Origin: Paucisalibacillus globulus
GTDB lineage: Bacteria; Bacillota; Bacilli; Bacillales; Amphibacillaceae
Reading direction: 5' to 3'
DNA: 64,000 nt
Assembly (NCBI RefSeq): GCF_900184735.1
Contig: NZ_LT855399.1
Span: forward strand, 1-64,000
Every line of letters begins with the position of its first letter. Position 1 is the first letter of the stretch. The notes below the pieces were generated by a model that saw only the letters and a list, made by a program, of their open reading frames with translations, was not told the DNA's origin and searched no databases. This document shows, piece after piece, positions 41,330 to 49,737 of this stretch. A program made the translations under genes and the position numbers.

Positions 41330-42172
41330 ATGGTCGAGGTTCGTTATAAGCGAGGACTAGTAAAAATGATGGATATCTATGGTTCTACGAAAAAGGTTTC
41401 TAGTAAAAACGTAGATGTGATGATTACCTCAAAGGTGCTTTTTCCTAATGAAAAGCCAGATGAAATCCTATCAAATAAGCAATTTATCCATAGCTTTGGA
41501 AAGACGTTAATTATAGACTTGGATCAACCTGAAAATAACATCTTTGCAAGTATTCACAAGAATGCCAGGTATAAAATTAACCGTGCAAGTAAACGGGACC
41601 CAATCTATTATCATGAACTCACACAACCAACGGATGACGAAATAAATGATTTCATCCGATTTTTTGATCAATTTGCCAAACATAAAAAGCTACCAAAAGG
41701 GAATACGGAACGATTACAACGTTTACGAGACCAAGAAGCGTTGATTATTTCTTATATGACAGATGAGGAAGGCAATGCCTTATGCTACCATGCCTATGTA
41801 AATACAGGGACCTATTGTTCACTACTTTTCTCTGCTTCTGCTCGATTTGAGAATTCGACGATTCGTAACCTGATTGGTCGCGCTAATCGATATCTTCATT
41901 GGCAGGATATAAAAAGCTTCCGAAACATGGGGCATAAATGGTTCGATTTTGGAGGATTATTCGTAGAAACACTGGGAGATGAGGAAGAACATATCAACCG
42001 GTTTAAACGGGAGTTCGGAGGAAAAGAAGTTGATGTCGACAAGAGAATTTATCCGTTAACATTGGTAGGTAGAGTAACAGCCTTAATATTTTGGTTCAAA
42101 ATGCGCAAGAGACCTGAGTTCTTACGTGCACGAACACTCCAAGGAAAGAAATGGGATTTATCGAAGAGTTAG
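41330..42172 (+). CDS. GNAT-fold/FemX-like transferase of the polysaccharide cluster
   Basis: The 280-aa protein fits the group of GNAT-like proteins related to FemABX: IHKNARYKINRASKRDPIYYHEL in the N-terminal part, ALCYHAYVNTGTYCSLLFSASARFEN (central strands), then GRANRYLHWQDIKSFRNMGHKWFDFGG and KREFGGKEVDV near the end. Members add amino acids or acyl groups to cell-wall or polysaccharide acceptors. AAGGAG is 8 nt before ATG 41330; GTG 41321 is in frame but overlaps that site. Confidence 0.75.
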   Translation: MVEVRYKRGLVKMMDIYGSTKKVSSKNVDVMITSKVLFPNEKPDEILSNKQFIHSFGKTLIIDLDQPENNIFASIHKNARYKINRASKRDPIYYHELTQPTDDEINDFIRFFDQFAKHKKLPKGNTERLQRLRDQEALIISYMTDEEGNALCYHAYVNTGTYCSLLFSASARFENSTIRNLIGRANRYLHWQDIKSFRNMGHKWFDFGGLFVETLGDEEEHINRFKREFGGKEVDVDKRIYPLTLVGRVTALIFWFKMRKRPEFLRARTLQGKKWDLSKS

Positions 42173-42223
42173 TATTCGCTGTCATAGATCATTTTATCCT
42201 AAGAACAAAATGAGGGGTACACC

Positions 42224-43507
42224 GTGGTGTTAAAAAAACTATCACTCAAAACAAATATGACCTGGACCTTAGCAGGTACCATTATTTATTCCTTTACCCA
42301 ATGGTTATTATTAATCGTTATTGCTAAGCTTGGGACCCCTGAAATGGTTGGGCAGTATGCTCTAGGCTTAGCGGTAACAGCACCCATTATAATGTTGACC
42401 GAGATGAGGCTTCGGTTATCCCTTGTTACCGATGCTAAAGGTAGTTTCGGGTTTAATCATTATCTAGGTACTAGAATCTTATCTGTACTCTTATCTTTAC
42501 TACTTATATTGGCAGTTGTTCTTATCATTGGTTATGAATATCAAACATCTATCATTATTATTTTAATAGGGATTGCCAAACTACCAGAATCTTTAAGCGA
42601 TATTTTGCTAGGGAAACTACATAAATATGAACGAATGGATTACATTACCATTTCTAGTATTTTGAAAGGCGTAGTGACGGTAATCGTATTTTCGTGGATT
42701 CTATTCACGACAAACAGCTTAATCATGGCAATCATTGGTCAAATTGTAGTTTGGACTATGACACTAGTATTCTATGACTGCCTAATTGTGAAACGGTATG
42801 GAACGATCAAACCAAGTTTTAATATGATGAAAGTGAAACAATTAGTAAAGTTAACCTTTCCATTAGGAATTATGGGACTGTTGACTACGCTAAACACCAA
42901 TCTTCCAAGCTATCTGGTGGAGTATTTTCTCGGAAAGGAAGAACTGGGTTATTTTGTTGCCCTTCTCTATATTCTACTTGCGGGAAGTCGTGTAGTGAAC
43001 GCCTTAAGACAACCTGCAGCCCCGATACTTGCATCCCTTTATGAAGAAGGGAATATTAAAGGTTTCAATAAACTGTTATACACATTACTTGGAATTGGGG
43101 CCATTATCGGTGCTTTAGGTCTATTATTTACCTATATATTTGGTGAACTCTTACTAACTATTATTTATACTCCTTCCTATGCGATGTATTCAGGACTATT
43201 TGTTGCTATTATGTTTTCGGGATTATTTAGTTATCCAGCGGCATTTTTGGGAAATGGTGTTCTAGCAACCCGGCATTTTAAATCACAACCATATCTTGCC
43301 GCATTATGGGTGTTGACCAGTGTAATTGGATGTATACTATTTATTCCAATATATGGAGTTTATGGTGCAGCAATTGCAGTGATTCTTTCTTCGTTTGTGA
43401 AGTTACTTAGTTTATATCTAGTATTATTACGAATCATGAAGAAAGAACGTAAATCTACGGAGGACTATGAAGAGAATTCCAATCTAATAAAGGAGGTAAT
43501 GTATTGA
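42224..43507 (+). CDS. Oligosaccharide flippase (Wzx-like, MOP superfamily)
   Basis: 427 aa with twelve to fourteen membrane helices and the polysaccharide synthase pattern: TWTLAGTIIYSFTQWLLLIVIAKLGTPEMVGQYALGLAV at the N-terminus and LLTTLNTNLPSYLVEYFLGKEELGYFVALLYILLAG in the middle. It should flip the lipid-linked repeat unit across the membrane. GTG 42224 follows GAGGGG by 6 nt. Its end overlaps the next gene's start by 4 bp. Confidence 0.9.
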   Translation: MVLKKLSLKTNMTWTLAGTIIYSFTQWLLLIVIAKLGTPEMVGQYALGLAVTAPIIMLTEMRLRLSLVTDAKGSFGFNHYLGTRILSVLLSLLLILAVVLIIGYEYQTSIIIILIGIAKLPESLSDILLGKLHKYERMDYITISSILKGVVTVIVFSWILFTTNSLIMAIIGQIVVWTMTLVFYDCLIVKRYGTIKPSFNMMKVKQLVKLTFPLGIMGLLTTLNTNLPSYLVEYFLGKEELGYFVALLYILLAGSRVVNALRQPAAPILASLYEEGNIKGFNKLLYTLLGIGAIIGALGLLFTYIFGELLLTIIYTPSYAMYSGLFVAIMFSGLFSYPAAFLGNGVLATRHFKSQPYLAALWVLTSVIGCILFIPIYGVYGAAIAVILSSFVKLLSLYLVLLRIMKKERKSTEDYEENSNLIKEVMY

Positions 43508-44310
43508 ACCATCAGGAGATCAAACGATATGTAAAGCAAGATGAAGCCACATCATATTATACTTCATTGAAGAGAAAAGCTGGCGTGATTCTAACTTGGC
43601 TCATTTTAAAGACATATCCCTCCATCTCCGCAAACTTCATTACGCTTACTATGCTACCTCTAAATGTTCTTTCAGCGGGAGTGATGTACTATGCAATCGT
43701 CACTAGTCAACCGATATTCTTATTGGCTGCCTTTATCATTTCATTTGTAACGCTTGCACTTGATTCCGTAGACGGTAATATTGCTCGAATAAAAAAAACC
43801 AGATCGATCAGAGGAGTGTACTTTGATAGACTAGTACATAATATATCCCATCCCATGTTTTTCATCGTTATGGGGTTTGCGCTCTATTCAAATACCAATC
43901 ATATTGGATACCTCATCGTGATGTTAGTTGTCGGGATTTTAAGTGAGCTTTCCCCTTTAGATGTTTCTCAAAAGGATGTGGAGGCACTATTTATTAGGCA
44001 AATTTTATTCGAGAGAACCGTTAACTACGATTTTATGAAGCATCAGGAAAGCCAGATGCATGTAAGAGAACAACAAAAGGCACCATCAATGCTCCGAAAG
44101 ATTATTAAAACGATTCTCATGAATGATGTCTATTACCTTGTTATTCTATTTGATTTAGTATTTTTGGAGCATCAATTTTACTTTACTATTATGTTTTCAT
44201 TAATTGATTTGGTTGCCATGATCTATGTCAGGGCTAATATCTCGATGTGGGAGATTAGGTTGAATGAAGTATTGAAAGAGTTGTATCGTCAACAATCGAA
44301 GAAGCGGTAG
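43504..44310 (+). CDS. CDP-alcohol phosphatidyltransferase-family protein with altered last Asp
   Basis: The 268-aa protein has six or more membrane helices and the family motif in LDSVDGNIARIKKTRSIRGVYFDRLVHN, but the fourth Asp of the D-x2-D-G-x2-A-R-x8-G-x3-D-x3-D signature is His. That Asp is the proposed catalytic base. TTG 43504 follows AGGAGG. Location inside the cluster suggests that it attaches an alcohol phosphate, for example phosphoglycerol-like, to the polymer or its lipid carrier, rather than making bulk phospholipid (inference). Confidence 0.78.
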   Translation: MNHQEIKRYVKQDEATSYYTSLKRKAGVILTWLILKTYPSISANFITLTMLPLNVLSAGVMYYAIVTSQPIFLLAAFIISFVTLALDSVDGNIARIKKTRSIRGVYFDRLVHNISHPMFFIVMGFALYSNTNHIGYLIVMLVVGILSELSPLDVSQKDVEALFIRQILFERTVNYDFMKHQESQMHVREQQKAPSMLRKIIKTILMNDVYYLVILFDLVFLEHQFYFTIMFSLIDLVAMIYVRANISMWEIRLNEVLKELYRQQSKKR

Positions 44311-44321
44311 GGGGTGTTGGT

Positions 44322-45371
44322 TTGGCAGTGCTAGTTACTGGCGGCGGGGGATATATTGGGACACATGTATGTGTGGAATTATTAAATCATGGCTATGACA
44401 TTGTCGTTGTAGATAATTTTTCAAACTCCAGTGTAGAAGGAATTAATCGGGTAAAGACCATTACAGGTAAAACCTTTAAAATATACCAGACCGATTTACT
44501 TCATAAACGTAAGTTAATAGATATATTCGAACAGAACTCTATCAATTCCGTTATCCATTTAGCAGGATACAAATCAGTTGGGGAATCAACCGAAAAGCCA
44601 ATTAAATATTATGCCAATAACATTATAAGTACCATTAACATATGTGAAATAATGAAAAAATTTGATGTAAAAAAAATCGTCTTCAGCTCATCTGCAACCG
44701 TATATGCACCTTCCAACAATCACCAACCTATCTCTGAAAACTTTCCACTCGGGGCTACTAATCCATATGGTCGTACGAAGCTAATAATTGAACATTTTTT
44801 ATCTGATTTAAGCCAATCTGATTCAGATTGGAGTATTGGTATTTTAAGATATTTTAACCCAGTTGGAGCTCATTCTAGTGGTTTGATTGGGGAAGATCCG
44901 AAAGGGGTTCCTAATAATCTAGTTCCCTATTTAGCTCGAGTCGCCATTGGTAAATTACCGGTACTTTCTATTTTTGGGAATGATTATCCAACTATGGACG
45001 GGACAGGTGTCCGTGATTACATCCATGTTGTTGATTTGGCTCAAGGGCATGTATATGCACTTCAAAAAGTAGAATCAACTACTGGAATAGATAGGTATAA
45101 TTTAGGCACCGGTAAAGGATATAGTGTTTTGGAGATGGTTCACAGTTATGAAAAGGCATCAGGGAGAAAAATTCCATATGAGATAGCACCACGCCGAAAA
45201 GGAGATGTTGCTATCTGTTATGCGGACCCATCAAAAGCAAGAAACGAATTGGGTTGGGTGGCAAAAATAGGCTTAAAAGAAATGTGCCAAGATTCATGGA
45301 ACTGGCAACAAAATAATCCAAACGGCTATGAGGGTGACCATCCTTCACCACTTAATGCGTTAAAGAGGTGA
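44322..45371 (+). CDS. galE: UDP-glucose 4-epimerase
   Basis: The 349-aa short-chain dehydrogenase-type epimerase starts LVTGGGGYIGTHVCVELLNHGYDIVVVDNFSNSS (NAD site). It carries FSSSATVYAP and NPYGRTKLIIEHFL (Tyr-x3-Lys) and the GalE-specific LRYFNPVGAHSSGLIGEDP. It interconverts UDP-glucose and UDP-galactose, or the N-acetyl forms, to supply sugar to the cluster. TTG 44322 follows AGGGGGTG. The gene's 3' end forms one arm of a hairpin. Confidence 0.93.
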   Translation: MAVLVTGGGGYIGTHVCVELLNHGYDIVVVDNFSNSSVEGINRVKTITGKTFKIYQTDLLHKRKLIDIFEQNSINSVIHLAGYKSVGESTEKPIKYYANNIISTINICEIMKKFDVKKIVFSSSATVYAPSNNHQPISENFPLGATNPYGRTKLIIEHFLSDLSQSDSDWSIGILRYFNPVGAHSSGLIGEDPKGVPNNLVPYLARVAIGKLPVLSIFGNDYPTMDGTGVRDYIHVVDLAQGHVYALQKVESTTGIDRYNLGTGKGYSVLEMVHSYEKASGRKIPYEIAPRRKGDVAICYADPSKARNELGWVAKIGLKEMCQDSWNWQQNNPNGYEGDHPSPLNALKR

Positions 45372-45385
45372 GGGATGGTCACCCT
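45331..45385 (+). terminator. Long hairpin over the galE stop
   Basis: AGGGTGACCATCC (45331-45343) pairs perfectly with GGATGGTCACCCT (45373-45385), and inner TTCACC/GGTGA blocks extend it. The 5' arm is inside galE. A strong T run is missing, so this may be a terminator with a weak tail or an mRNA-stabilising 3' hairpin. Confidence 0.6.
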
Positions 45386-45394
45386 TCCTTGACT

Positions 45395-46503
45395 TTATTT
45401 TCTAAATAGAAGTTTGATTAATTTTGCTCCAATCATGGAGCAGGTCCATAATATCAGGTTAAAGAAATTCAGTAGGAATATGGAGCCATACATGGAAGGG
45501 AAATCCAAAAAGAACGAGACAAGAAATATCCCGAACATGTTCCCCATAGTTACAATCAAGAAAAAGAAAATAGGATTATACCATTTGGAAAATTGTCTAA
45601 AAAATACGAGTATACATGGTATTAGTAGATTCACACCTAAGTACCCTAAAAGAATAGCATCGGTAAATTCAATGAGTCCATCCGCATCTAGAGGAGTACC
45701 AGGTAATATCAAGGCTGCAGAAATAATAGCATAGAAAAATAAAATAAAAATGGTCCATTTCTCAGCTTTCTTTGTATTAGAACGAATGATGGCAGCCTTT
45801 GTCTTCTCAACGTCTTCTTGAACCCCCATGGGCATCCATGCGGGAAAAGGGTTATCAGACAGTTCTTTTCCTACATGTTCGCTAACAATATTATTAGATG
45901 ACCCCTCTACTTCTGAAAAATCAATATCTACATATCCTCTTGAACGAAGTGCCTGGCTAAGATCTTGTTGCGTGTAGGTGATACTCACTTTGTCTTCTAA
46001 CCTGTCTATCCAGTTTTGGAGATCCTTAGCACTTGAAAATGTTTCGGTGAACATCCCATCCCCGTGCAAAATAAAAAGGATTGCTTCCAATCGACAATAA
46101 CGTAAAGACCCGTTCATACTCGAGTTCCGTACAATAATGTGAACTGGATTTATCCCGATTATGACTTTATTCACTTGAGTGTATGGAATGATTTTTTGTT
46201 TGGTTTCACCAGTTTTTGTATTTTCCCATTGCTCGAGAATTCGTTCATCATCGAGCTCATATCGATAGATTACCTTCCTCTGAATAGGCAAACCTGTATA
46301 TGCAAAGAACCCTAGGATTACTGCCACCGGGACAAAAAAGGCAAGAACCCACCAATCACCATCATCGAAGCTAAATAAATCCCTAGAATGACGGAACCGA
46401 TAGCAGGTACACCAAACAATGCGGAAAATAGATAGCCTGTAGTAGTTGGTTTAACTTCATTTGAATATGTAATGGGCATATGTTTTTGGACTAGCTTTTC
46501 CAT
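45395..46503 (-). pseudogene. Frameshifted PH-domain-like membrane protein gene
   Basis: ATG 46503, behind AGAGGTG, encodes MEKLVQKHMPITYSNEVKP and a first membrane helix, and stops at 46318. The next frame continues from 46327 with AVILGFFAYTGLPIQRKVIYRYELDDERI, a bacterial PH-like region and three C-terminal helices, to 45395. Adding one T to the T6 run on the coding strand (plus 46334-46339) joins them as GGFLPFFVPVAVILG, a complete second helix. The repaired protein would be about 370 aa. It is a real mutation, a phase-variable tract or a sequencing error. Confidence 0.7.
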
Positions 46504-46687
46504 TGTTAAATTCACCTCTCGCTACAAACGCGTTTATAGTAAATACGCATAACGTTTTAAAAAGTTTCACCTTCAGGAAGAAAGACCTAAATACTTGGAA
46601 TTTTCTTTAAATGTATGTTACTGATGTTGTGGAACTGATATGATAGATATGTGATTATCAATTCCTAATAAATGGGGGAATGTATGG

Positions 46688-47073
46688 ATGAAATGGACTG
46701 TGAGGGTTGCTGAAATTGTATTAGGGGCAATTTTCTTGGAGCTGGCTTAAATGGGTATGCAGTACTGTTTGGGTTTGAACCATTTGCACCGACAAGCCCA
46801 GCTGCAACAGAGTTTCTCGGAGATGGGTATTTGCTTGCGATGGAAAAAGGGGTGGAGATAATAGCCGGGGTGTTATTATTAATTCGTCGGTTTATTCCAT
46901 TAGTACTGGTTGTTCTTGCAGGTGTTGTCATTAACATATTAGCATTTCACATTTTTGTTGATTCCGAATTGATTCTGCTAGCAATATTTGTTGTGGCATT
47001 AGAAGGGTATCTAGCTTGGCAATATAGGGAAAACTTTAAAGGGTTATTGGAAAGTAGGCCACATCAAAACTAA
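46688..47073 (+). pseudogene. Frameshifted DoxX-like membrane protein gene
   Basis: ATG 46688 encodes MKWTVRVAEIVLGAIF and then stops. The neighbouring frame continues GAGLNGYAVLFGFEPFAP...GDGYLLAMEKGVEIIAGVLLLI and on to 47073. A one-base gain near 46731-46740 (ATTTTCTTGGA) would restore one four-helix protein of about 128 aa resembling small DoxX-family proteins. The joined length is 3n+2, as expected for a single-base loss. GGGGGAAT lies upstream of the ATG. Confidence 0.7.
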
Positions 47074-47108
47074 CCATAGCCTAAGCTTAACAGTAAAGGT
47101 TTGAGCCC

Positions 47109-47978
47109 ATGGAATATATAAATCTTACAGCAAAAGATGGACTGGAGTTATCCGTGGTACTTTTTGAAGCACATGAAACCAAAGGCTTATTACAGATCAT
47201 TCACGGTGCTCAGGAACATAAAGAACGCTATTATCATTTTATAAACTACTTAAATACTAACGGATTTACGGTAATCATATCAGATAATCGTGGACACGGG
47301 GCCTCCGTCAATGAGCAGTATCCTTTGGGGTATATGAATGGTGTGGAGGAAATCATCGAGGATCAGGTCATGATAACAGACTATATCAAGAGTCGATTTC
47401 CTGGTAAGGAACTATACTTGTTTGGTCATTCTTTGGGCTCACTATTTGCAAGATGTTATTTACAAAAGCATGATTATAAAATTAAGAAGCTTGTGATGAG
47501 TGGTACAGCTAATTATGTATCCCTAGTTGGTGTAGGTATCTTTCTAGGCAAGATAATTACTTTTTTCTCAGGTAAACATGGTTATAGTAAAGTACTGCGT
47601 AATCTAAATGGAAATAGTAAGGACGATTCATGGCTAAGTGCGAGTCAAGAGAATCTTATAGCCTATCGTAATGATCCACTATGCCAATTCAATTATCAAA
47701 ATAATGGGATGTTAACGGTATTTGAAGCAGATTGGAATTTACATCAATACCAGAAGTATTCATGTCATAATCCAGAATTAGAGATTTTAAGTGTAGTTGG
47801 GGAAGATGATCCGGTAACTGGTGGGGAAAAGGGGTTACAAGATTCATTTGATGCACTTAGAAAAATAGGTTACAAGCATGTGAGTAGTAAGGTGTATACT
47901 GGGATGAGACATGAGGTGTTGAATGAAGTTGATAACCAGAGAGTTTATGAGGACATTGTTCAATTTCTAAAGCGGTGA
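47109..47978 (+). CDS. Alpha/beta hydrolase, lysophospholipase-like
   Basis: The 289-aa protein has the Hydrolase_4 (serine aminopeptidase S33/monoacylglycerol lipase) layout: LLQIIHGAQEHKERYYHFINYL (oxyanion region), VIISDNRGHGASV, the nucleophile elbow LFGHSLGSLFAR, VVGEDDPVTGG (acid) and GMRHEVLNEV (His). It probably cleaves lysophospholipids or monoacylglycerols in the cytoplasm. It starts 36 bp after the frameshifted DoxX-like gene. Confidence 0.88.
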   Translation: MEYINLTAKDGLELSVVLFEAHETKGLLQIIHGAQEHKERYYHFINYLNTNGFTVIISDNRGHGASVNEQYPLGYMNGVEEIIEDQVMITDYIKSRFPGKELYLFGHSLGSLFARCYLQKHDYKIKKLVMSGTANYVSLVGVGIFLGKIITFFSGKHGYSKVLRNLNGNSKDDSWLSASQENLIAYRNDPLCQFNYQNNGMLTVFEADWNLHQYQKYSCHNPELEILSVVGEDDPVTGGEKGLQDSFDALRKIGYKHVSSKVYTGMRHEVLNEVDNQRVYEDIVQFLKR

Positions 47979-48001
47979 GGATAAGATTTGTATAGAATAG
48001 T

Positions 48002-48030
48002 TTGACTGTATAATAATAAAATTCTATACT
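48002..48030 (+). promoter_or_regulatory. Promoter of the candidate antitoxin RNA
   Basis: TTGACT (48002-48007) and TATACT (48025-48030) are separated by 17 nt. Transcription would start near 48037 and run toward the 3' end of the holin-like toxin gene on the other strand. Confidence 0.7.
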
Positions 48031-48036
48031 AATAAT

Positions 48037-48170
48037 AGAAAAAGGTACTTAGTAGCGGGTAACTACTAAGTACCACAACTTCAAACCGCATAAAGAGCGG
48101 ATGACCAATTGAAGACTTTCTAAAAAGAAGTAACGCACACTATGGTCTAGGGGCGGTTACTTCTTTTTGT
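48037..48170 (+). ncRNA. Candidate antisense RNA (type I antitoxin) opposing the holin-like toxin
   Basis: From the promoter at 48002-48030 an RNA of about 130 nt would form a perfect hairpin (GGTACTTAGTAG 48043-48054 with CTACTAAGTACC), then a CCGC/GCGG stem, and end at GAAGTAAC...GTTACTTC followed by TTTTTG. No ribosome site or frame is seen. Its last part is complementary to the end of the toxin mRNA. This is the convergent layout of TxpA/RatA-type loci. The RNA itself is inferred from sequence. Confidence 0.6.
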
Positions 48171-48267
48171 TTGTTAGAAAGACGACAATAGTTACAATGC
48201 ATGTTATTCCTGCTGTTAATGAGAGACTAAATTGTACTAGTATACTCAAAGCTTCGTATGTCGTCAT
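48157..48267 (-). CDS. Putative holin-like toxin (Hol-Tox), 36 aa
   Basis: The frame MTTYEALSIL... followed by one membrane helix and the basic end NKKK matches the putative holin-like toxin family, which typically begins MTTYEALSLM. AGGAGG (plus 48277-48282) lies 9 nt upstream. The leader contains CCACTTCC and GGAGGTGG, which can form an 8-bp hairpin burying the ribosome site. Its 3' end is within the terminator stem shared with the opposing RNA. It should be a membrane-depolarising peptide of a type I toxin-antitoxin unit. Confidence 0.82.
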   Translation of the reverse strand: MTTYEALSILVQFSLSLTAGITCIVTIVVFLTNKKK

Positions 48268-48526
48268 TCATACCACCTCCTTCAAAGGAAGTGGCCAACC
48301 GCCCACTATATTATGTAGTTGTTAATGATATTCTATCAGATAATAGAAGGAAATAATACATAATAGTAGAACAAATGTTTGGTTTTAGTTTAAATATACT
48401 AATAAATCTATTGCGTAAACCAACTATTCGTAATACTATATTCTTAATACTACATTACATTAAAACCATTACAAAGAGATTCTATTGTAGTGGTTTTCTT
48501 TTTTATATTCTAAGTAGGGGGAGAGC

Positions 48527-49435
48527 ATGGAAAATAGAAAAACTAAACAATATTTTACTATATTTGTAGTTGCTGCATTAACAATTTGTTTAATTTCCAT
48601 TTTTTTATTAACGAACAAAGTATCTAATTTAGAGAATCAGATGAGTGATATGGTAAGTTTACAGCATAATGTGTTAAACAGTGTAGATGGCCAAAGTCAC
48701 CAGATTCAGAGTGCCTTGGATGATTTTCAGAAGCAACAAAGTTGGTTAGGGGAAGTGGAAGTGGAAGCAAGTTCAATTGAAAATGACGAAGGGGAGATTA
48801 GTTTTACCTGGCAGGTCAAAGAGCTAGAAGGTGGGTCTAACGTACACTTCAATTATTCTTTTCGGAAGGAAGGGGACTTTACTGAAGTGCTGGCCGAAGA
48901 GAAAGATAAGGGACTATACCAAATATCGATTCCACTAGAACTTAACCTTGGGCCAGCCTGGAATCCTGTTATCATTAATTATACACCGAATAGTGAGATG
49001 GAAACGGCAGATAGTGGAATAGAGTATGAATTTAAAAAGGAAGAATATGAAGAAACAGCATTTTACTATTTTGTTTCTGTTACCAATGAGGATGGTACTT
49101 TTAAAAATGGAGATATACAAAAGATTTTCTTACAGGATTTTAATGTACAACAATATGGAATTATAGAGACAGAGGTCCAAATTATGGATGAAAAAGTAGA
49201 CATAACATTACATCATGGAGCAGTAGAAAATTATAATTACTTAATTGAAGAAGTATATCTTTTGGAGTATTCGGGACAAGAATTAATCGATGAAGTAAAA
49301 CTAGATTATGTTGAGGGTACGGAATACACTAGTCTTTTTCGAATTGAAGATGTAGAGAAGCGTGATAATATAAATCATGCAATAAAGGTTATCTATCCAA
49401 ATGGAGAGGTATTTGAGGAAGAGTTAACATTCTAA
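48527..49435 (+). CDS. Membrane-anchored hypothetical protein, 302 aa
   Basis: An N-terminal membrane helix (residues about 8-27) is followed by a coiled-coil region (KVSNLENQMSDMVSLQHNVLNSVDGQSHQIQ) and two acidic beta-rich domains outside the cell (for example GEISFTWQVKELEGGSNVHFNYSF). I do not recognise a named family; similar anchored proteins occur in Bacillaceae. GGGGGAGAG precedes the ATG. A repeat element begins 3 bp after its stop. Confidence 0.7.
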   Translation: MENRKTKQYFTIFVVAALTICLISIFLLTNKVSNLENQMSDMVSLQHNVLNSVDGQSHQIQSALDDFQKQQSWLGEVEVEASSIENDEGEISFTWQVKELEGGSNVHFNYSFRKEGDFTEVLAEEKDKGLYQISIPLELNLGPAWNPVIINYTPNSEMETADSGIEYEFKKEEYEETAFYYFVSVTNEDGTFKNGDIQKIFLQDFNVQQYGIIETEVQIMDEKVDITLHHGAVENYNYLIEEVYLLEYSGQELIDEVKLDYVEGTEYTSLFRIEDVEKRDNINHAIKVIYPNGEVFEEELTF

Positions 49436-49438
49436 ACA

Positions 49439-49731
49439 GAGGCTGGGACAAAAGAGTTTTAGTTGATTAATATCCGAACGAACATGAAAGGCGCATAGAC
49501 CCGCTCCGGAAATATACTACGCTTTTACTGCCAGCATAGGGGCGACATCTGTTCGAAAAGACCTCACAGTGTCTTCCTTGCCGCGGGCGGCTGGTGAGCC
49601 TCCTCAGAGCTAAAGCTCTTCCGGGGTCTCACCGATGCCTATCCTCCTGCAGGAGTCTCCGTATATTTCCGGAGCTGATGTGGCGTTTCGTTCAGGTTCT
49701 CAACTTATACTTTTAGTTATGTCTCAGCCTC
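49439..49731. repeat. 293-bp non-coding element with terminal inverted repeats
   Basis: The ends GAGGCTGGGACA (49439-49450) and TGTCTCAGCCTC (49720-49731) are inverted copies with one mismatch. The interior is markedly GC-richer than the neighbourhood and contains several internal inverted blocks (TCCGG...CCGGA, AGAGCT...AGCTCT, CTCCTGCAGGAG). It contains no credible gene. Elements beginning GAGGCTGGGACA are common between genes in Bacillaceae and staphylococci. It may be a MITE-like element or a structured RNA. Confidence 0.65.
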
Positions 49732-49737
49732 CCTTCA

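Noticed and set aside
48375-48569. 64-codon plus-strand frame upstream of the gene at 48527
   Set aside because: No ribosome site; it runs into the well-supported start of the downstream gene, and its composition is that of AT-rich intergenic DNA.
49439-49731. Insertion sequence with transposase
   Set aside because: The element is under 300 bp and has no transposase frame. At most it is a non-autonomous element.
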